64,000 bases of DNA from JAHWKV01 sp040905365 (lineage in GTDB: Bacteria; Actinomycetota; CADDZG01; JAHWKV01): positions 1 through 64,000 of the forward strand of contig JBBDRQ010000047.1 of assembly GCA_040905365.1 (NCBI GenBank), read 5' to 3'. Under the pieces are notes generated by a model, which saw only the letters and a program-made list of their open reading frames with translations, searched no databases and was not told the DNA's origin. Of the stretch, positions 24,838 to 34,200 are shown in pieces. The position numbers were made by a program, and so were the translations under genes. Position 1 is the first letter of the stretch, and every line of letters starts with the position of its first letter.

Positions 24838-26486
24838 TTACCGACGACCTCACCGCCCTCGTCGAGGGAGCCCTGGACAACCTAAGATCCGATGGATCCA
24901 TACCGCCCGACAGCAACGTCCCGGTAGAGATCTCCCGACCCCAGCGACCGGAACACGGGGAGTTCGCCACCAATGTTGCAATGGCGCTGGCCGGCAAGGC
25001 CAAGACGCAACCGCGCAAGCTGGCGGAGATGCTGGCAGGAGCTCTGCCCGCCTCGGAGCTGGTAAGTCAGGTCGACGTTGCCGGACCTGGCTTCATCAAC
25101 TTTCACCTCTCACCCAAATGGCTTACCGGCGTGCTGATCGACATCGCCGAACGCGGGCGGGACTTCGGCCGGGGCGCTTACCGAGATCAGAAAATCCAGA
25201 TCGAGTTCGTCTCGGCCAATCCCACTGGTCCGCTGCACGTCGGGTCGGGCCGCAACGCCGCCTACGGTGATGCTCTGGCCCGCCTCTTGACCGCCGCCGG
25301 CTACGAGGTTTCGCGCGAGTACTACATAAACGATGCCGGCAAGCAGATGGAGCGCTTCGGCGCCTCGCTGCACGCCCGCTATCTTCAGGCGCTCGGCCGC
25401 ACCGCCGAGGTTCCCGAGGACGGCTACCAGGGCGAGTACCTGGCGGATCTCGGCAAACAGCTGGCGGCCGAATTCGGCGAGGAACTGGTGGACGGGCAGG
25501 CCAGGATCCGCGCGCTGGGCACCGAGCGTATGGTCGACATGCACCGGCGGACGCTCGAGAGGTTCGGCGTCCATTTCGACCGGTGGACCTCCGAGACCGC
25601 GCTGCACAAGGCGGGCAAGATTACAGACGGCATTCAACGGCTGATCGAACGGGGCCATACCTTCGAAGCCGACGGCGCCGTCTGGTTCCGCTCCAGCGAG
25701 TTGGGCGCGCCGCGGGATCAGGTGATCGTCAGATCCTCGCCCGAGGCGACTCCCACCTACCTGGGCTCGGATGTCGGCTACCTGATCGACAAGATCGAGC
25801 GCGGATTCGACCGGGTCATATACGTCTGGGGAGCCGACCACCACGGCAACATGGCCGGGCTGAAAGCCGTAGCCAAAGCGCTGGAGATTCAGCAGCCGGT
25901 CGAGGTGATCCTGCACCAGATGGTCAACTTCGTGACCCCTGAGGGCGAGGCCGCCAAGATGTCCAAGCGGGCCGGGCAGATCGTGACGCTCGACTCGCTA
26001 ATCGACGAGGTCGGTACCGACGCCGCCCGCTTCACGCTGCTCAGCCGTACGGTGGATGCCACCATCGACTTCGACCTGGATCTGGTCAGCTCACAAACAC
26101 AGGAAAACCCTGTCTACTACGTGCAGTATCAGCACGCTCGCGCCTGCTCCATCCTCAGCAACGCGGCCGGCGAAGGCATTGAGCCGGCCGAACCGGACCC
26201 AACCGCGCTAGACCTACTGGGTCACCCTTCCGAGACGGCCCTGATCCGCAAACTTGCCGAGCTCCCCGAACTGGTCGTTCAATCTGCCGAGCTTCGGGCC
26301 CCCCACCGCTTGACGCACTACGCTCAAGCTCTGGCCTCCGACTTCAGCGCCTTTTACAGGGACTGCCGGGTACTGACCGAGGACGCGGAGCTCTCCGGGG
26401 CGCGGCTGCGGCTGGCCGATTGCACCCGTGTGGTTTTGGCCGACACACTCGATCTGCTGGGTGTGAGCGCCCCGGAGAGCATGTGA
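24834..26486 (+). CDS. argS: Arginyl-tRNA synthetase
   Basis: 550 residues, class I synthetase charging tRNA-Arg. The N-terminal Arg-tRNA synthetase domain has PQRPEHGEFATNVAMAL. The HIGH-type motif is in ANPTGPLHVGSGRNA. A KMSK-type loop reads AAKMSKRAG. The anticodon-binding DALR domain begins around ENPVYYVQYQHARA and ends with the frame. The start overlaps the response regulator stop and the stop overlaps lysA (GTGA). The argS-lysA order is typical of actinobacteria. Confidence 0.97.
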   Translation: MITDDLTALVEGALDNLRSDGSIPPDSNVPVEISRPQRPEHGEFATNVAMALAGKAKTQPRKLAEMLAGALPASELVSQVDVAGPGFINFHLSPKWLTGVLIDIAERGRDFGRGAYRDQKIQIEFVSANPTGPLHVGSGRNAAYGDALARLLTAAGYEVSREYYINDAGKQMERFGASLHARYLQALGRTAEVPEDGYQGEYLADLGKQLAAEFGEELVDGQARIRALGTERMVDMHRRTLERFGVHFDRWTSETALHKAGKITDGIQRLIERGHTFEADGAVWFRSSELGAPRDQVIVRSSPEATPTYLGSDVGYLIDKIERGFDRVIYVWGADHHGNMAGLKAVAKALEIQQPVEVILHQMVNFVTPEGEAAKMSKRAGQIVTLDSLIDEVGTDAARFTLLSRTVDATIDFDLDLVSSQTQENPVYYVQYQHARACSILSNAAGEGIEPAEPDPTALDLLGHPSETALIRKLAELPELVVQSAELRAPHRLTHYAQALASDFSAFYRDCRVLTEDAELSGARLRLADCTRVVLADTLDLLGVSAPESM

Positions 26487-27796
26487 GCACCTTCGCCGAA
26501 CTCAAGGCTGCGCTGCCCGACACGGCGGAAGTCGTCGACGGTCACCTGCACATCGGCGGATGCGACACCGTCCGGTTGGCCGCCGAATACGGCACTCCCC
26601 TGTTCGTGTTCTGTCCGCAAACACTTCTCAACCGGGTCCGGTTATTCAAGCAAGGGTTTCCGGAGGCCACCATCTACTATGCCGCCAAAGCATTTCTAAC
26701 CAAGGCCGTGTGCCGGATCCTCGAAGTAGAAGGGCTGGGCCTGGACGTGGCCTCGGGCGGCGAGCTGCATACCGCTCTGGTGGCTAGCTTCCCACCCGAG
26801 CGCATGGTCATGCACGGCAACAACAAATCCGATGCGGAAATCACCGCCGCAGTCGACGCCGGGCTTGGGCGCATCGCGGTGGACAACCTCGAGGAAATCG
26901 ACCGGATCGGGGCAGCCGCACACCGGGCCGGGCGGGTCCAAGCGATCTTCGTAAGGGTGACTCCCGGAGTCGAGGCCGACACCCACAAGCACATCATCAC
27001 CGGGCATCACGAGTCCAAGTTCGGCCTGTCGATCGCATCCGGCGCCGCCGCCGAGGCAATCAATACGGCTATCGCCCACCCCGACGTCGACCTCGCCGGC
27101 ATCCACTGTCATATCGGATCCAACATCTGCTCAGCCGAGCCCTTCGAGGACGCCATCGACATCCTCTTCGACTTCTTGGGCGACCTGTACAGCCGCGCGG
27201 GTATACAGATCAAGCAGATGAACCTCGGCGGCGGGTTCGGAGTACCGTTCGTCGCCGGTGACGAGCCGTTCGACCCGCTCAGCCTCGGCGACGCAATCTT
27301 GAACGCCGCTCACGCCTCCGCCGAAGAACACGGCCTGCAGATGCCTCAGCTGTGTTTCGAACCCGGGCGCTGGTTGATAGGCAACTCGATGGTCACGTTG
27401 TACTCGGTCGGCGCCATCAAGCACTCGATGGACGATCTCGTGTTCGTTTCGGTGGACGGGGGCATGAGCGACAACATACGTCCCGCGCTCTACCAGGCCT
27501 CCTACGAGGCGCTGCTGGCCAACAACCCCGACGACGGCCACACCCGTGCCGTCACGGTGGCCGGCATGCATTGCGAATCGGGAGATGTTCTGGCCGAGGG
27601 CGTGCAGTTGCCGGTCGAAACCGGCCGGTCCGATGTGGTCGCCATGCCGGCAACCGGCGCCTACGCCTACTCGATGGCCTCCAACTACAACAAGAAGCCC
27701 CGCCCGGCGGTGGTCACCGCATCCGGCGGCCGGGCCTCCGTCATGGTCAGACGGGAGACCTACGAGGACCTGATCCGCCTCGAGGAAGACCCGTGA
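26483..27796 (+). CDS. lysA: Diaminopimelate decarboxylase
   Basis: 437 residues, PLP-dependent fold-III enzyme making L-lysine from meso-diaminopimelate. The PLP lysine is K69 (YYAAKAF). Further marks: GLDVASGGEL, HGNNKSDAEI, IHCHIGSN, NLGGGFGVPF, CFEPGRW and HCESGDVLAEG (active-site Cys at the dimer interface). GTG 26483 overlaps the argS stop; the longer frame to 26420 lies within argS. Part of the response regulator-argS-lysA overlapping operon. Confidence 0.97.
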   Translation: MSTFAELKAALPDTAEVVDGHLHIGGCDTVRLAAEYGTPLFVFCPQTLLNRVRLFKQGFPEATIYYAAKAFLTKAVCRILEVEGLGLDVASGGELHTALVASFPPERMVMHGNNKSDAEITAAVDAGLGRIAVDNLEEIDRIGAAAHRAGRVQAIFVRVTPGVEADTHKHIITGHHESKFGLSIASGAAAEAINTAIAHPDVDLAGIHCHIGSNICSAEPFEDAIDILFDFLGDLYSRAGIQIKQMNLGGGFGVPFVAGDEPFDPLSLGDAILNAAHASAEEHGLQMPQLCFEPGRWLIGNSMVTLYSVGAIKHSMDDLVFVSVDGGMSDNIRPALYQASYEALLANNPDDGHTRAVTVAGMHCESGDVLAEGVQLPVETGRSDVVAMPATGAYAYSMASNYNKKPRPAVVTASGGRASVMVRRETYEDLIRLEEDP

Positions 27797-27842
27797 GCCT
27801 GCGCCGGTCGAAACCACGCTGAAAAAGCTGCCGGCCAAGACG

Positions 27843-28904
27843 TTGGTCGTCGCCTTGGCTTTGGCGGTGAGCGCAGCGGCGCCGCCGGTTCGTGCCGTAG
27901 GTAAAGCTCTGGTCCTGTTGCCGGAGGTGCTGCCGGTGCCCGTCAAACCCCTGCAGATACTTCCGGATGTACGGGCCCGCCCCATCGAGCTTCCCAGCGG
28001 ATCCGCGGACCTGTACCAGAGCTCGGACCGCACCATGCCCGGAGTTCTGCTCGTGCACGGGGTTGCGCCCGGCGGTCCGCGTGAGCCGAGAATGCAACAG
28101 ATAGCCGCGGGGCTCAACAAGGTAGGGCGTACCGTCCTGGCTCCCTCCCTGGCCCTGAAGAATCAGCAGTTGGACCCACAGGATACGGACCGGATTCGCG
28201 ATGGTATCGACCACCTGGCCGAGCTTACCGGCGGGAAGATCTCGATCCTCGCCTTCTCGTTCGGAGCCGCCTACTCCCTGGTAGCGCTGCAGCAGGAGCC
28301 TCGGATCCAGTCCAAAGTTCTACAGGTAGCGACGGTCGGCACGTATTTTGATTTGGTGCACCTGCTGCAGGGGGTTACCACCGGCCGGGTGGCCGCCTCC
28401 GGCGGCGGGCTGGAGGAGTGGATCCCCGACCCGACCGCTGACGAGATCGTGATCGAGTTCCTGGCCGGGTTCATGGGCCCCCAACAGCAGAACCTGATCG
28501 ACGCCTACACCGAGCGTGATCCGGCCGGCCTGTCGCCGCCCGCACGCTCCATCTACGACCTGATGGTCAACGACGATCCCGGCCGTACGCGGGCTCTGGT
28601 AGCCGGGCTGCCCGGCGTACTACCCGAGGCCATTGACCGGCTCTCTCCCTCCAACGCGATGGATAGGATCTCGGTGCCGATCAGGGCTATGCACAGTCGC
28701 GAGGATCCGGCGGCGCCGCCCAGTGAGTCGGAGTTGATGATAAAAGCCCTAGGGCCACCCGCAACCGGATCGCTCACGCTGGTGGGATCGTTTCGTCACG
28801 TCACCCCGGACCGGGGCAAGGGGCTGCTGACCGATACCGTTCCCCTAGTGGGATTCGTCAGCGACGTGCTGCGCGTGCAGGAGGGCTGGGGCTATCATCT
28901 GTAG
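27843..28904 (+). CDS. Exported or anchored alpha/beta hydrolase
   Basis: 353 residues from TTG 27843. The N-terminal hydrophobic segment (LVVALALAVSAAAPPV) acts as signal or anchor. The hydrolase core shows GVLLVHGVAPGG (oxyanion region), ILAFSFGAAYS (nucleophile elbow, with A-F-S-F-G in place of GxSxG), a likely Asp in SREDPAAPP and His in FRHVTPDRG. Substrate unknown. No ATG/GTG/TTG lies further upstream in frame before the lysA end. It follows lysA by 46 bp and may share its transcript. Confidence 0.8.
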   Translation: MVVALALAVSAAAPPVRAVGKALVLLPEVLPVPVKPLQILPDVRARPIELPSGSADLYQSSDRTMPGVLLVHGVAPGGPREPRMQQIAAGLNKVGRTVLAPSLALKNQQLDPQDTDRIRDGIDHLAELTGGKISILAFSFGAAYSLVALQQEPRIQSKVLQVATVGTYFDLVHLLQGVTTGRVAASGGGLEEWIPDPTADEIVIEFLAGFMGPQQQNLIDAYTERDPAGLSPPARSIYDLMVNDDPGRTRALVAGLPGVLPEAIDRLSPSNAMDRISVPIRAMHSREDPAAPPSESELMIKALGPPATGSLTLVGSFRHVTPDRGKGLLTDTVPLVGFVSDVLRVQEGWGYHL

Positions 28905-29049
28905 GGTCGGGCCGGGCGGCGCGGAGGGAAAACTACCCCCCTAGCGTAGGGCAAACTGGCTTCTTAAAAAACCGTCTTTCCGCATATGAACCCGATCCTG
29001 GAAGAGAAATGATGATTCTTCCGAAGGTTCAAGAAGGGAGGAGAGATTC

Positions 29050-30246
29050 TTGAAAGGCAACAATACCAAGCTCTACGCAACCAAGGGAGTCCCCGGCAAA
29101 TCTCCGAGAAGGTCGGGCGCCGGAGTCACCTTGAAAGTGGCTTACGACAAGTCAAGCGAGACCCTAGATCTCTCGAGCACCGTCAACCAGTACGGACCGC
29201 CCCAGTCAGTGATGGATGCACTGGCCGGCGCACCGTCCCAGGATCTTCGAATGCCCGCCTGGGAGTCCGCCGCACTTATTCGCCACGCTTACAGCAACGC
29301 ACTCAAGACGCCCGTCAACCAACTGGCTGCTTTCCGGGGCGTGACCGACTTCGTCAACGCCGTCGCGCAAACCGTCCCTCACAACCGAGTGAGCGTGCCC
29401 CTGCCGGCACCGGCAGGCCTGCTGAAAGGCTTTCCCGGCCGGCAGCTGCGTGGATCTTTGCCCGGATCGCTGCCGAGCCTGGAGTTGATCAATGAGGCGA
29501 TGGCAACATCCGACTTGGTGGTGATCACTAACCCGAATCACCTGGTGGGGACCCATACGGATCCCAGCTCATTGGTGGAAGTGGCGCTGGCCCACCCCGA
29601 CTGCTTCCTGGTGGTCGACGAGAGCCACATCGACTTCCTCGACGAGCCGTCGGCGCACAGCTTGGTCGGAGCCCCGACCGACAACATCATCGCGGTGCGC
29701 TCGACGTCGGACTTCTTCGGCATACCCTCCAGCCCGGTGGCGGTGGCCTGGTGCGCGGACGCCGTGCACATCGCCCGCATTACCGGCAGAGACCGGTCGC
29801 AGCTAAAGGAGGGTCAGCTTGCAGCCCAAGAGTGCCGGCAGATCGGCGCAATGGACGCAGTGGCGACCGCAGCCGCGCTGGAAACCGGCGAGTGGGCGGC
29901 TCGAGCCAAACTGCTGCTCACGTACGACGCCCTTTGGCTTTCGCAGCTTCTCTCCAACGCTCCGGGACGGCTCATCGAACACGGTGTGGGAGTTCACTAC
30001 CGGACCTTTCTGACCCGGCACGTCAATCTCATGAGCCAGACATTCCGATCCCATGGAGTGCAAGTGCTCGAGCTGGGCGGATCCGAAGCGGAAGGCCCGC
30101 GGGGACTGAGAATCTTGGCGCCGAACTTCGAGGGCCAGCCACTGGTGCAGGAGGCGGTCGATGAGATCATCGACCGAACCGGCGACGCGCCGCCGGAGCT
30201 GGAGACAACCGAGAAAGACCTCCTGCGCCGCGGCGCGAGTTCCTAA
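29050..30246 (+). CDS. HisC-like aminotransferase fold protein lacking the PLP lysine
   Basis: 398 residues, class I/II aminotransferase fold. Matches to HisC/CobD include LDLSSTVNQYGPPQSV near the N-terminus, ITNPNHLVG (160-167) and LVVDESHIDF (188-197). In the position of the catalytic motif RTxSKxFG the sequence is RSTSDFFG, so the PLP lysine is replaced by D221. The following GLRxGY arginine is also missing (IPSSPVAVAW). It therefore cannot form the usual internal aldimine. The frame is intact with a strong ribosome site (GGGAGGAG) before TTG 29050, so a non-catalytic or altered role is more likely than decay. Confidence 0.8.
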   Translation: MKGNNTKLYATKGVPGKSPRRSGAGVTLKVAYDKSSETLDLSSTVNQYGPPQSVMDALAGAPSQDLRMPAWESAALIRHAYSNALKTPVNQLAAFRGVTDFVNAVAQTVPHNRVSVPLPAPAGLLKGFPGRQLRGSLPGSLPSLELINEAMATSDLVVITNPNHLVGTHTDPSSLVEVALAHPDCFLVVDESHIDFLDEPSAHSLVGAPTDNIIAVRSTSDFFGIPSSPVAVAWCADAVHIARITGRDRSQLKEGQLAAQECRQIGAMDAVATAAALETGEWAARAKLLLTYDALWLSQLLSNAPGRLIEHGVGVHYRTFLTRHVNLMSQTFRSHGVQVLELGGSEAEGPRGLRILAPNFEGQPLVQEAVDEIIDRTGDAPPELETTEKDLLRRGASS

Positions 30247-30247
30247 A

Positions 30248-32686
30248 CTAAATCAGAGACGGGGCAAATCCAATCGGTCCCTCTTGCTGCACCACCTCGG
30301 TGCTGCCGTCGGATTGCTTCTCCAGGACGATCAGGTCATCTAGGCGGGCCTGAATCCCGCCCACGTGGGATATCAACCCGATCAGCCGGCCGGGCACGGC
30401 CAGAGCCTCGATGCCCTCCAAGGCCAGATCCAGGCTCTCTTGATCGAGTGAGCCGAACCCTTCGTCCAAAAAGAAGCATCCAAGCCTGCCGCCTTCCAGC
30501 GATACCGCCTCCGACAGGGCCAAGGCCAGCGACAGCGAGGCCAGGAAGGTCTCCCCACCCGACAGTGTGTCCGGTGAGCGCGTCATTCCGGTGCGTTGGT
30601 CGACTATCTGGAACTCGCCCTCCTCGTCAAAGGCGTAATGACCGGTCAGCTCCAGCAGTTTCTCCGAGCCGATCCGCGCCAGCAGCTTGCGCTGCTCATT
30701 CAGCAGGAACGCAGTGAACTTGGAGTCGGAAAAGTCGGCTACCAGCCTCTCGAAGCGGGCCTTGCGCTTAGCCAGCTCGTCCAAATGTTCCCGCAGCTCC
30801 TGTCTGCGCCTAATCGCCGTCTTTAGCTGATCGCACGTCCACTCCAAGCGGGACAGTTCAGTACTCGCTTGAGTCAGGACTTCTCCGGCGTGCATGTCGG
30901 GCGTCGCGCCGAAACGCACGCGGAACTCCTCCACCGTTAGGCGGGCGTCCTGCGCCCGGCGCTGCGCCTTCCCCATTTGGGTCATCAGATCGTCCCTGCG
31001 TTGCTCGGCAGCCTCGATGACTTTCTTCGCCGTCTCCCACAGACCGGCATCGTCGGAGCCGTCCATTCGGATTCCCACGAGCCCGCTGGTGTGGGCCAGC
31101 GCATTGGCCAGCTTGGTGGAGTTCGCCTGCAACCGGTCGACGAGCTCCCTGGCTTCCCTCTCCCGCCGATCCGCGGCCTTCAACTCCTGCCGGGCGCCGG
31201 CCACCGCGTCCCGGGCCTCCTTAACGGCCCGGCTTCTCCTGTCCAACTCCGCTTGTGGATCGGCAACTCCGTCGGTCAGCTCGCGCAGCTGCCGGCCGTT
31301 GTCCTCCAACTCGCCGGCCAGTTTGCGCTCCTGGTCGGCGGCGATGCGCAGTCGCTCTTTGGCCAAGTCCCAATCCCGCCCGGCGCGCTGCGCCGCCGCA
31401 GCGGCCTCGGCATGCGCTGCCCGGCACCTGGACACTGCTTGTTGAGCTTCGTCCACATTCGCCAAAGCCGTTGTGTCGGGCAGCTCGACGACCCTTTGCG
31501 TGCACACGGGGCAGGGCTCGCCGGGTTTTAGATCGAGACGCAGCAGATGGGCTGCATGCTGCTGCTGGAGCTCCTCCAGGGCGCCTGAGACCTCATCCAG
31601 AGCCCGGCGAGCAGATTCCTCGGCCTGCCGCGCCTGTTGCGCCGACACCTCAGCCGAGGAAGCGCCGGCCTCCAGCTGCAGCGCCTGCGCACGCACGGCC
31701 TCGACCGACCGGGCCAGGCGCTGCCGGGTCTCCAGCGCCCGGGCCACGTCCACGAACCAGTTTTCGCCGCCCGGGCCGCCGCCCGCCCGGCTCTCCTCGG
31801 CAGAGACGGCATCCAAGCGCTCGGTAGCGTCCTGCAAGTCGCTGCGGGCCTGCTCCAAAGATTTGCTCGCCGCAGCTTCGCTCTCCGCCAGATCTCTGAG
31901 CGTCTCTTCCGAAGGAAGTCTGGCCATGGCCGACTCGGTCTGCTCGAGCTCCCTGCGCAGACCCCGCAGTCGCTCGTCGAGCGCCCGCTGGTCGCGTTCG
32001 CACTCGATCACCGCAGGCAGCTCACGGCTGATGGCTTCGTGCCGGGAGCGCGCCTCATCCGCCCGCCGCTGCGCCTCGACCAGATCGCCCTGGGGATCCT
32101 CGGGCAATCCTTCCAGCTCTGCCTGCAGACCCCGCCACTGCCCGTCGATCGACGACCAGTGACGGCGTGCCGCCTCCCTCAGAAGGTCGACCCTCTCCAG
32201 CCGGAAGATGCCTTTGAGTATCTTGGAGCGCTCGGATGGCGTGGCCTTTAGAAACCGGTCAAACTCGCCCTGAGGCAGCGACACCGAGGAGCAAAAGGCT
32301 GCAAAGTCCAGACCCAGCAGCTGCGTTATCTGGTCATTGACGTTGCGGTCCCCGGCCACGGGCTCCCCTCCGCCGTCCAGCCGACGCAAAACGGTCTGCG
32401 ACGCCCCTTTCCGGCGGATCATGCGGGTGACTTCCCAGGCCCGCTCGTCCACATCGAAGGCCAGACTGACCCGGGCCGAGTCGTCCTGCGAGTTGATCAA
32501 TTTCTTGGTATCGCGCTCCACCCGCGGCGTCTTGCCGTACAGGGCAAATATCAGCGCCTCCAGGATCGTGGATTTGCCCGCGCCGGTGGGTCCGACTATG
32601 CCGAACAGGGTGCGGGAGTCGAAGCTGAACTCCTGCGCGGATCGGTAGGACTTGAATCCCTCCAGGCGAAGCTCAAGTGGCCGCAT
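30248..32686 (-). CDS. sbcC: SbcC/Rad50-type nuclease ATPase subunit
   Basis: 812 residues. Walker A GPTGAGKSTIL at ~32-40 and the ABC signature LSGGETFLASLSLALALSE with Walker B CFFLDEGFGSLD near the C-terminus flank long coiled coils. The zinc hook is PCPVC at about residue 390. The length is shorter than the E. coli protein (~1050), meaning shorter arms. With SbcD it opens and trims DNA ends and hairpins. The start overlaps the sbcD stop by 14 bp. Last gene of the nurA-herA-sbcD-sbcC set. Confidence 0.95.
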   Translation of the reverse strand: MRPLELRLEGFKSYRSAQEFSFDSRTLFGIVGPTGAGKSTILEALIFALYGKTPRVERDTKKLINSQDDSARVSLAFDVDERAWEVTRMIRRKGASQTVLRRLDGGGEPVAGDRNVNDQITQLLGLDFAAFCSSVSLPQGEFDRFLKATPSERSKILKGIFRLERVDLLREAARRHWSSIDGQWRGLQAELEGLPEDPQGDLVEAQRRADEARSRHEAISRELPAVIECERDQRALDERLRGLRRELEQTESAMARLPSEETLRDLAESEAAASKSLEQARSDLQDATERLDAVSAEESRAGGGPGGENWFVDVARALETRQRLARSVEAVRAQALQLEAGASSAEVSAQQARQAEESARRALDEVSGALEELQQQHAAHLLRLDLKPGEPCPVCTQRVVELPDTTALANVDEAQQAVSRCRAAHAEAAAAAQRAGRDWDLAKERLRIAADQERKLAGELEDNGRQLRELTDGVADPQAELDRRSRAVKEARDAVAGARQELKAADRREREARELVDRLQANSTKLANALAHTSGLVGIRMDGSDDAGLWETAKKVIEAAEQRRDDLMTQMGKAQRRAQDARLTVEEFRVRFGATPDMHAGEVLTQASTELSRLEWTCDQLKTAIRRRQELREHLDELAKRKARFERLVADFSDSKFTAFLLNEQRKLLARIGSEKLLELTGHYAFDEEGEFQIVDQRTGMTRSPDTLSGGETFLASLSLALALSEAVSLEGGRLGCFFLDEGFGSLDQESLDLALEGIEALAVPGRLIGLISHVGGIQARLDDLIVLEKQSDGSTEVVQQEGPIGFAPSLI

Positions 32687-33866
32687 CGATCACTTCCTGC
32701 TCCAGCGCCCGCACCTCATCCAGCAGCTCAACAGGGGCCTCTACTCCGTGCTGAAGGGCGTGATAGGCGGCGTACGACGACGCTATGGCTCCGTCCGCAG
32801 ACTGTGAACCCATGATCTGCTCCACCGGCAGACGCTCGTAAACGGCCTGAACCATCACCGCGTTGGGCAGGAACTGCCTCACCTGCTCGGACAAGCCGAA
32901 CACCGGACCGGAGGTTTTGACTCGGACGTCCAGATAGGCGTCGCCGAACTCATCGACGCGGCCGCGCAGCGATTCCATCTCGTCTTGTACCCGCACGAGC
33001 TTGCGGCCCGCGCTCAGCGGAACCGGGCGCACCTTGGCCGGCGACCCTTCGGTGACATCGACCAGAGCGATCTCCTTGGTGTGGGTGCGCTCGGAGAAGT
33101 CCAGCTGCAGCGGACTGCCTGCGTACCTGGCCGGCGCCGCGGAGCCGGCTATCGCCTGCGGCCTGTGGATATGTCCCAACGCGACATAGGAGGCGCCGGG
33201 CGGCACGGCCTGAGCGGTGGCGGCGTACTGGTCGCCCAGGTGAATCTTTCGCTCGCCGCCGCCGAGTTCGGCGCCGTCGACGAAATAGTGGGCCATGAGG
33301 ATGCCGATCCCGCCGGGTGTGAAACCCTCACACAGAGCGGCGCACAGCCCGGTCATCTTGTCCGCGTACCGGTCGGCCGCCAGCAAACCTTGGGCGTTAT
33401 CGGCCTCGTACCAGCGCTCCGAGCGCTTCATGAGGTCCGCGATGACCAGCGCCTCGTGCAAAAACGGCAGAGCGGCAACCCGCGCTTTCTCGGTACCGTC
33501 GCGAGAGACAACTTCGACCATGCCTCCATCGGCCGGGGGACGGATACGCGGAACCAGGGTCACCCCGCGCGGCTCCAGCAGGCCGGCCAGGACCTCGAAC
33601 AGCGCCGGCGAGTCGTGGTTGCCGGGAATCGCCACCACCCGGCCGGCCGCGTCGGCCAGCCTAATCAGCCCGTCGACCACAAGTTGGATGCTCTCCAGTG
33701 GCGGCAGCGGCCGGTCCCAGAGGTCGCCGGCCACCAGCACCACGTCCACCTGCTCGGCTCGGGCGATCTGCACCATCTCGTCGATGGCTGCCTCGTACTC
33801 GGCCATCCGGCTGATCCGGCCCAGCTTCTTTCCGACGTGCCAGTCGGCCGTGTGCAAAAAGCGCAC
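32673..33866 (-). CDS. sbcD: SbcD/Mre11-type nuclease
   Basis: 397 residues. Metallophosphoesterase motifs are in order: LHTADWHVGKKLG, VLVAGDLWDRPLPP, AIPGNHDSP and LGHIHRPQ. The C-terminal capping domain follows. GTG 33866 (VRFLHTADWH) is the natural start; the frame extends into the upstream repeat only by chance. The GGAG used for initiation lies in the repeat end GATGGAGCACTAG just upstream. Works with SbcC as an ATP-dependent DNA end nuclease. Confidence 0.95.
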   Translation of the reverse strand: MRFLHTADWHVGKKLGRISRMAEYEAAIDEMVQIARAEQVDVVLVAGDLWDRPLPPLESIQLVVDGLIRLADAAGRVVAIPGNHDSPALFEVLAGLLEPRGVTLVPRIRPPADGGMVEVVSRDGTEKARVAALPFLHEALVIADLMKRSERWYEADNAQGLLAADRYADKMTGLCAALCEGFTPGGIGILMAHYFVDGAELGGGERKIHLGDQYAATAQAVPPGASYVALGHIHRPQAIAGSAAPARYAGSPLQLDFSERTHTKEIALVDVTEGSPAKVRPVPLSAGRKLVRVQDEMESLRGRVDEFGDAYLDVRVKTSGPVFGLSEQVRQFLPNAVMVQAVYERLPVEQIMGSQSADGAIASSYAAYHALQHGVEAPVELLDEVRALEQEVIDAAT

Positions 33867-33868
33867 TA

Positions 33869-34032
33869 CTAGTGCTCCATCGGGCAAGTAGGGCGCGCAC
33901 CGAGAGCGTCCAGGCGCCCCGAGTGCAAGGCGCGAGGAGGGCGGATACCGCCTGCCGTATGTGCCTGACGAGCAACGCGGCAATCGGGGATGGCTGGGGG
34001 CTCGAATGCCACGATATTTGCGCTATGGCGCA
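33869..34032 (+). repeat. MITE-like repeat family 2, unit 1
   Basis: 164-bp unit starting CTAGTGCTCCATCGGGC and ending with a degraded right end (GCGCTATGGCGCA). The unit is repeated directly after it with near identity, including AGTAGGGCGCGCACCGAG and GCAAGGCGCGAGGAGGGC. It separates herA from sbcD. No protein frame here is credible. Confidence 0.92.
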
Positions 34033-34200
34033 CTAGTGCTCCATCGGGCAAGTAGGGCGCGCACCGAGAGCGTCCAGGCGCCCCGAGTGCAAGGCGCGAG
34101 GAGGGCGGATACCGCCTGCCGTATGTGCCTGACGAGCAACGCGGCAATCGGGGATGGCTGGGGGCTCGAATGCCACGATATTTGCGCGATGGAGCACTAG
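34033..34200 (+). repeat. MITE-like repeat family 2, unit 2
   Basis: Second tandem copy, from CTAG 34033 to CTAG 34197-34200. The ends TAGTGCTCCATCG and CGATGGAGCACTA are perfect 13-bp inverted repeats. The final CTAG contains the TAG stop codon of herA on the minus strand. Confidence 0.92.

Noticed and set aside
33869..34200. Short frames on both strands within the tandem repeats
   Set aside because: They exist only because the repeat has no stop in those frames; no start site or domain.
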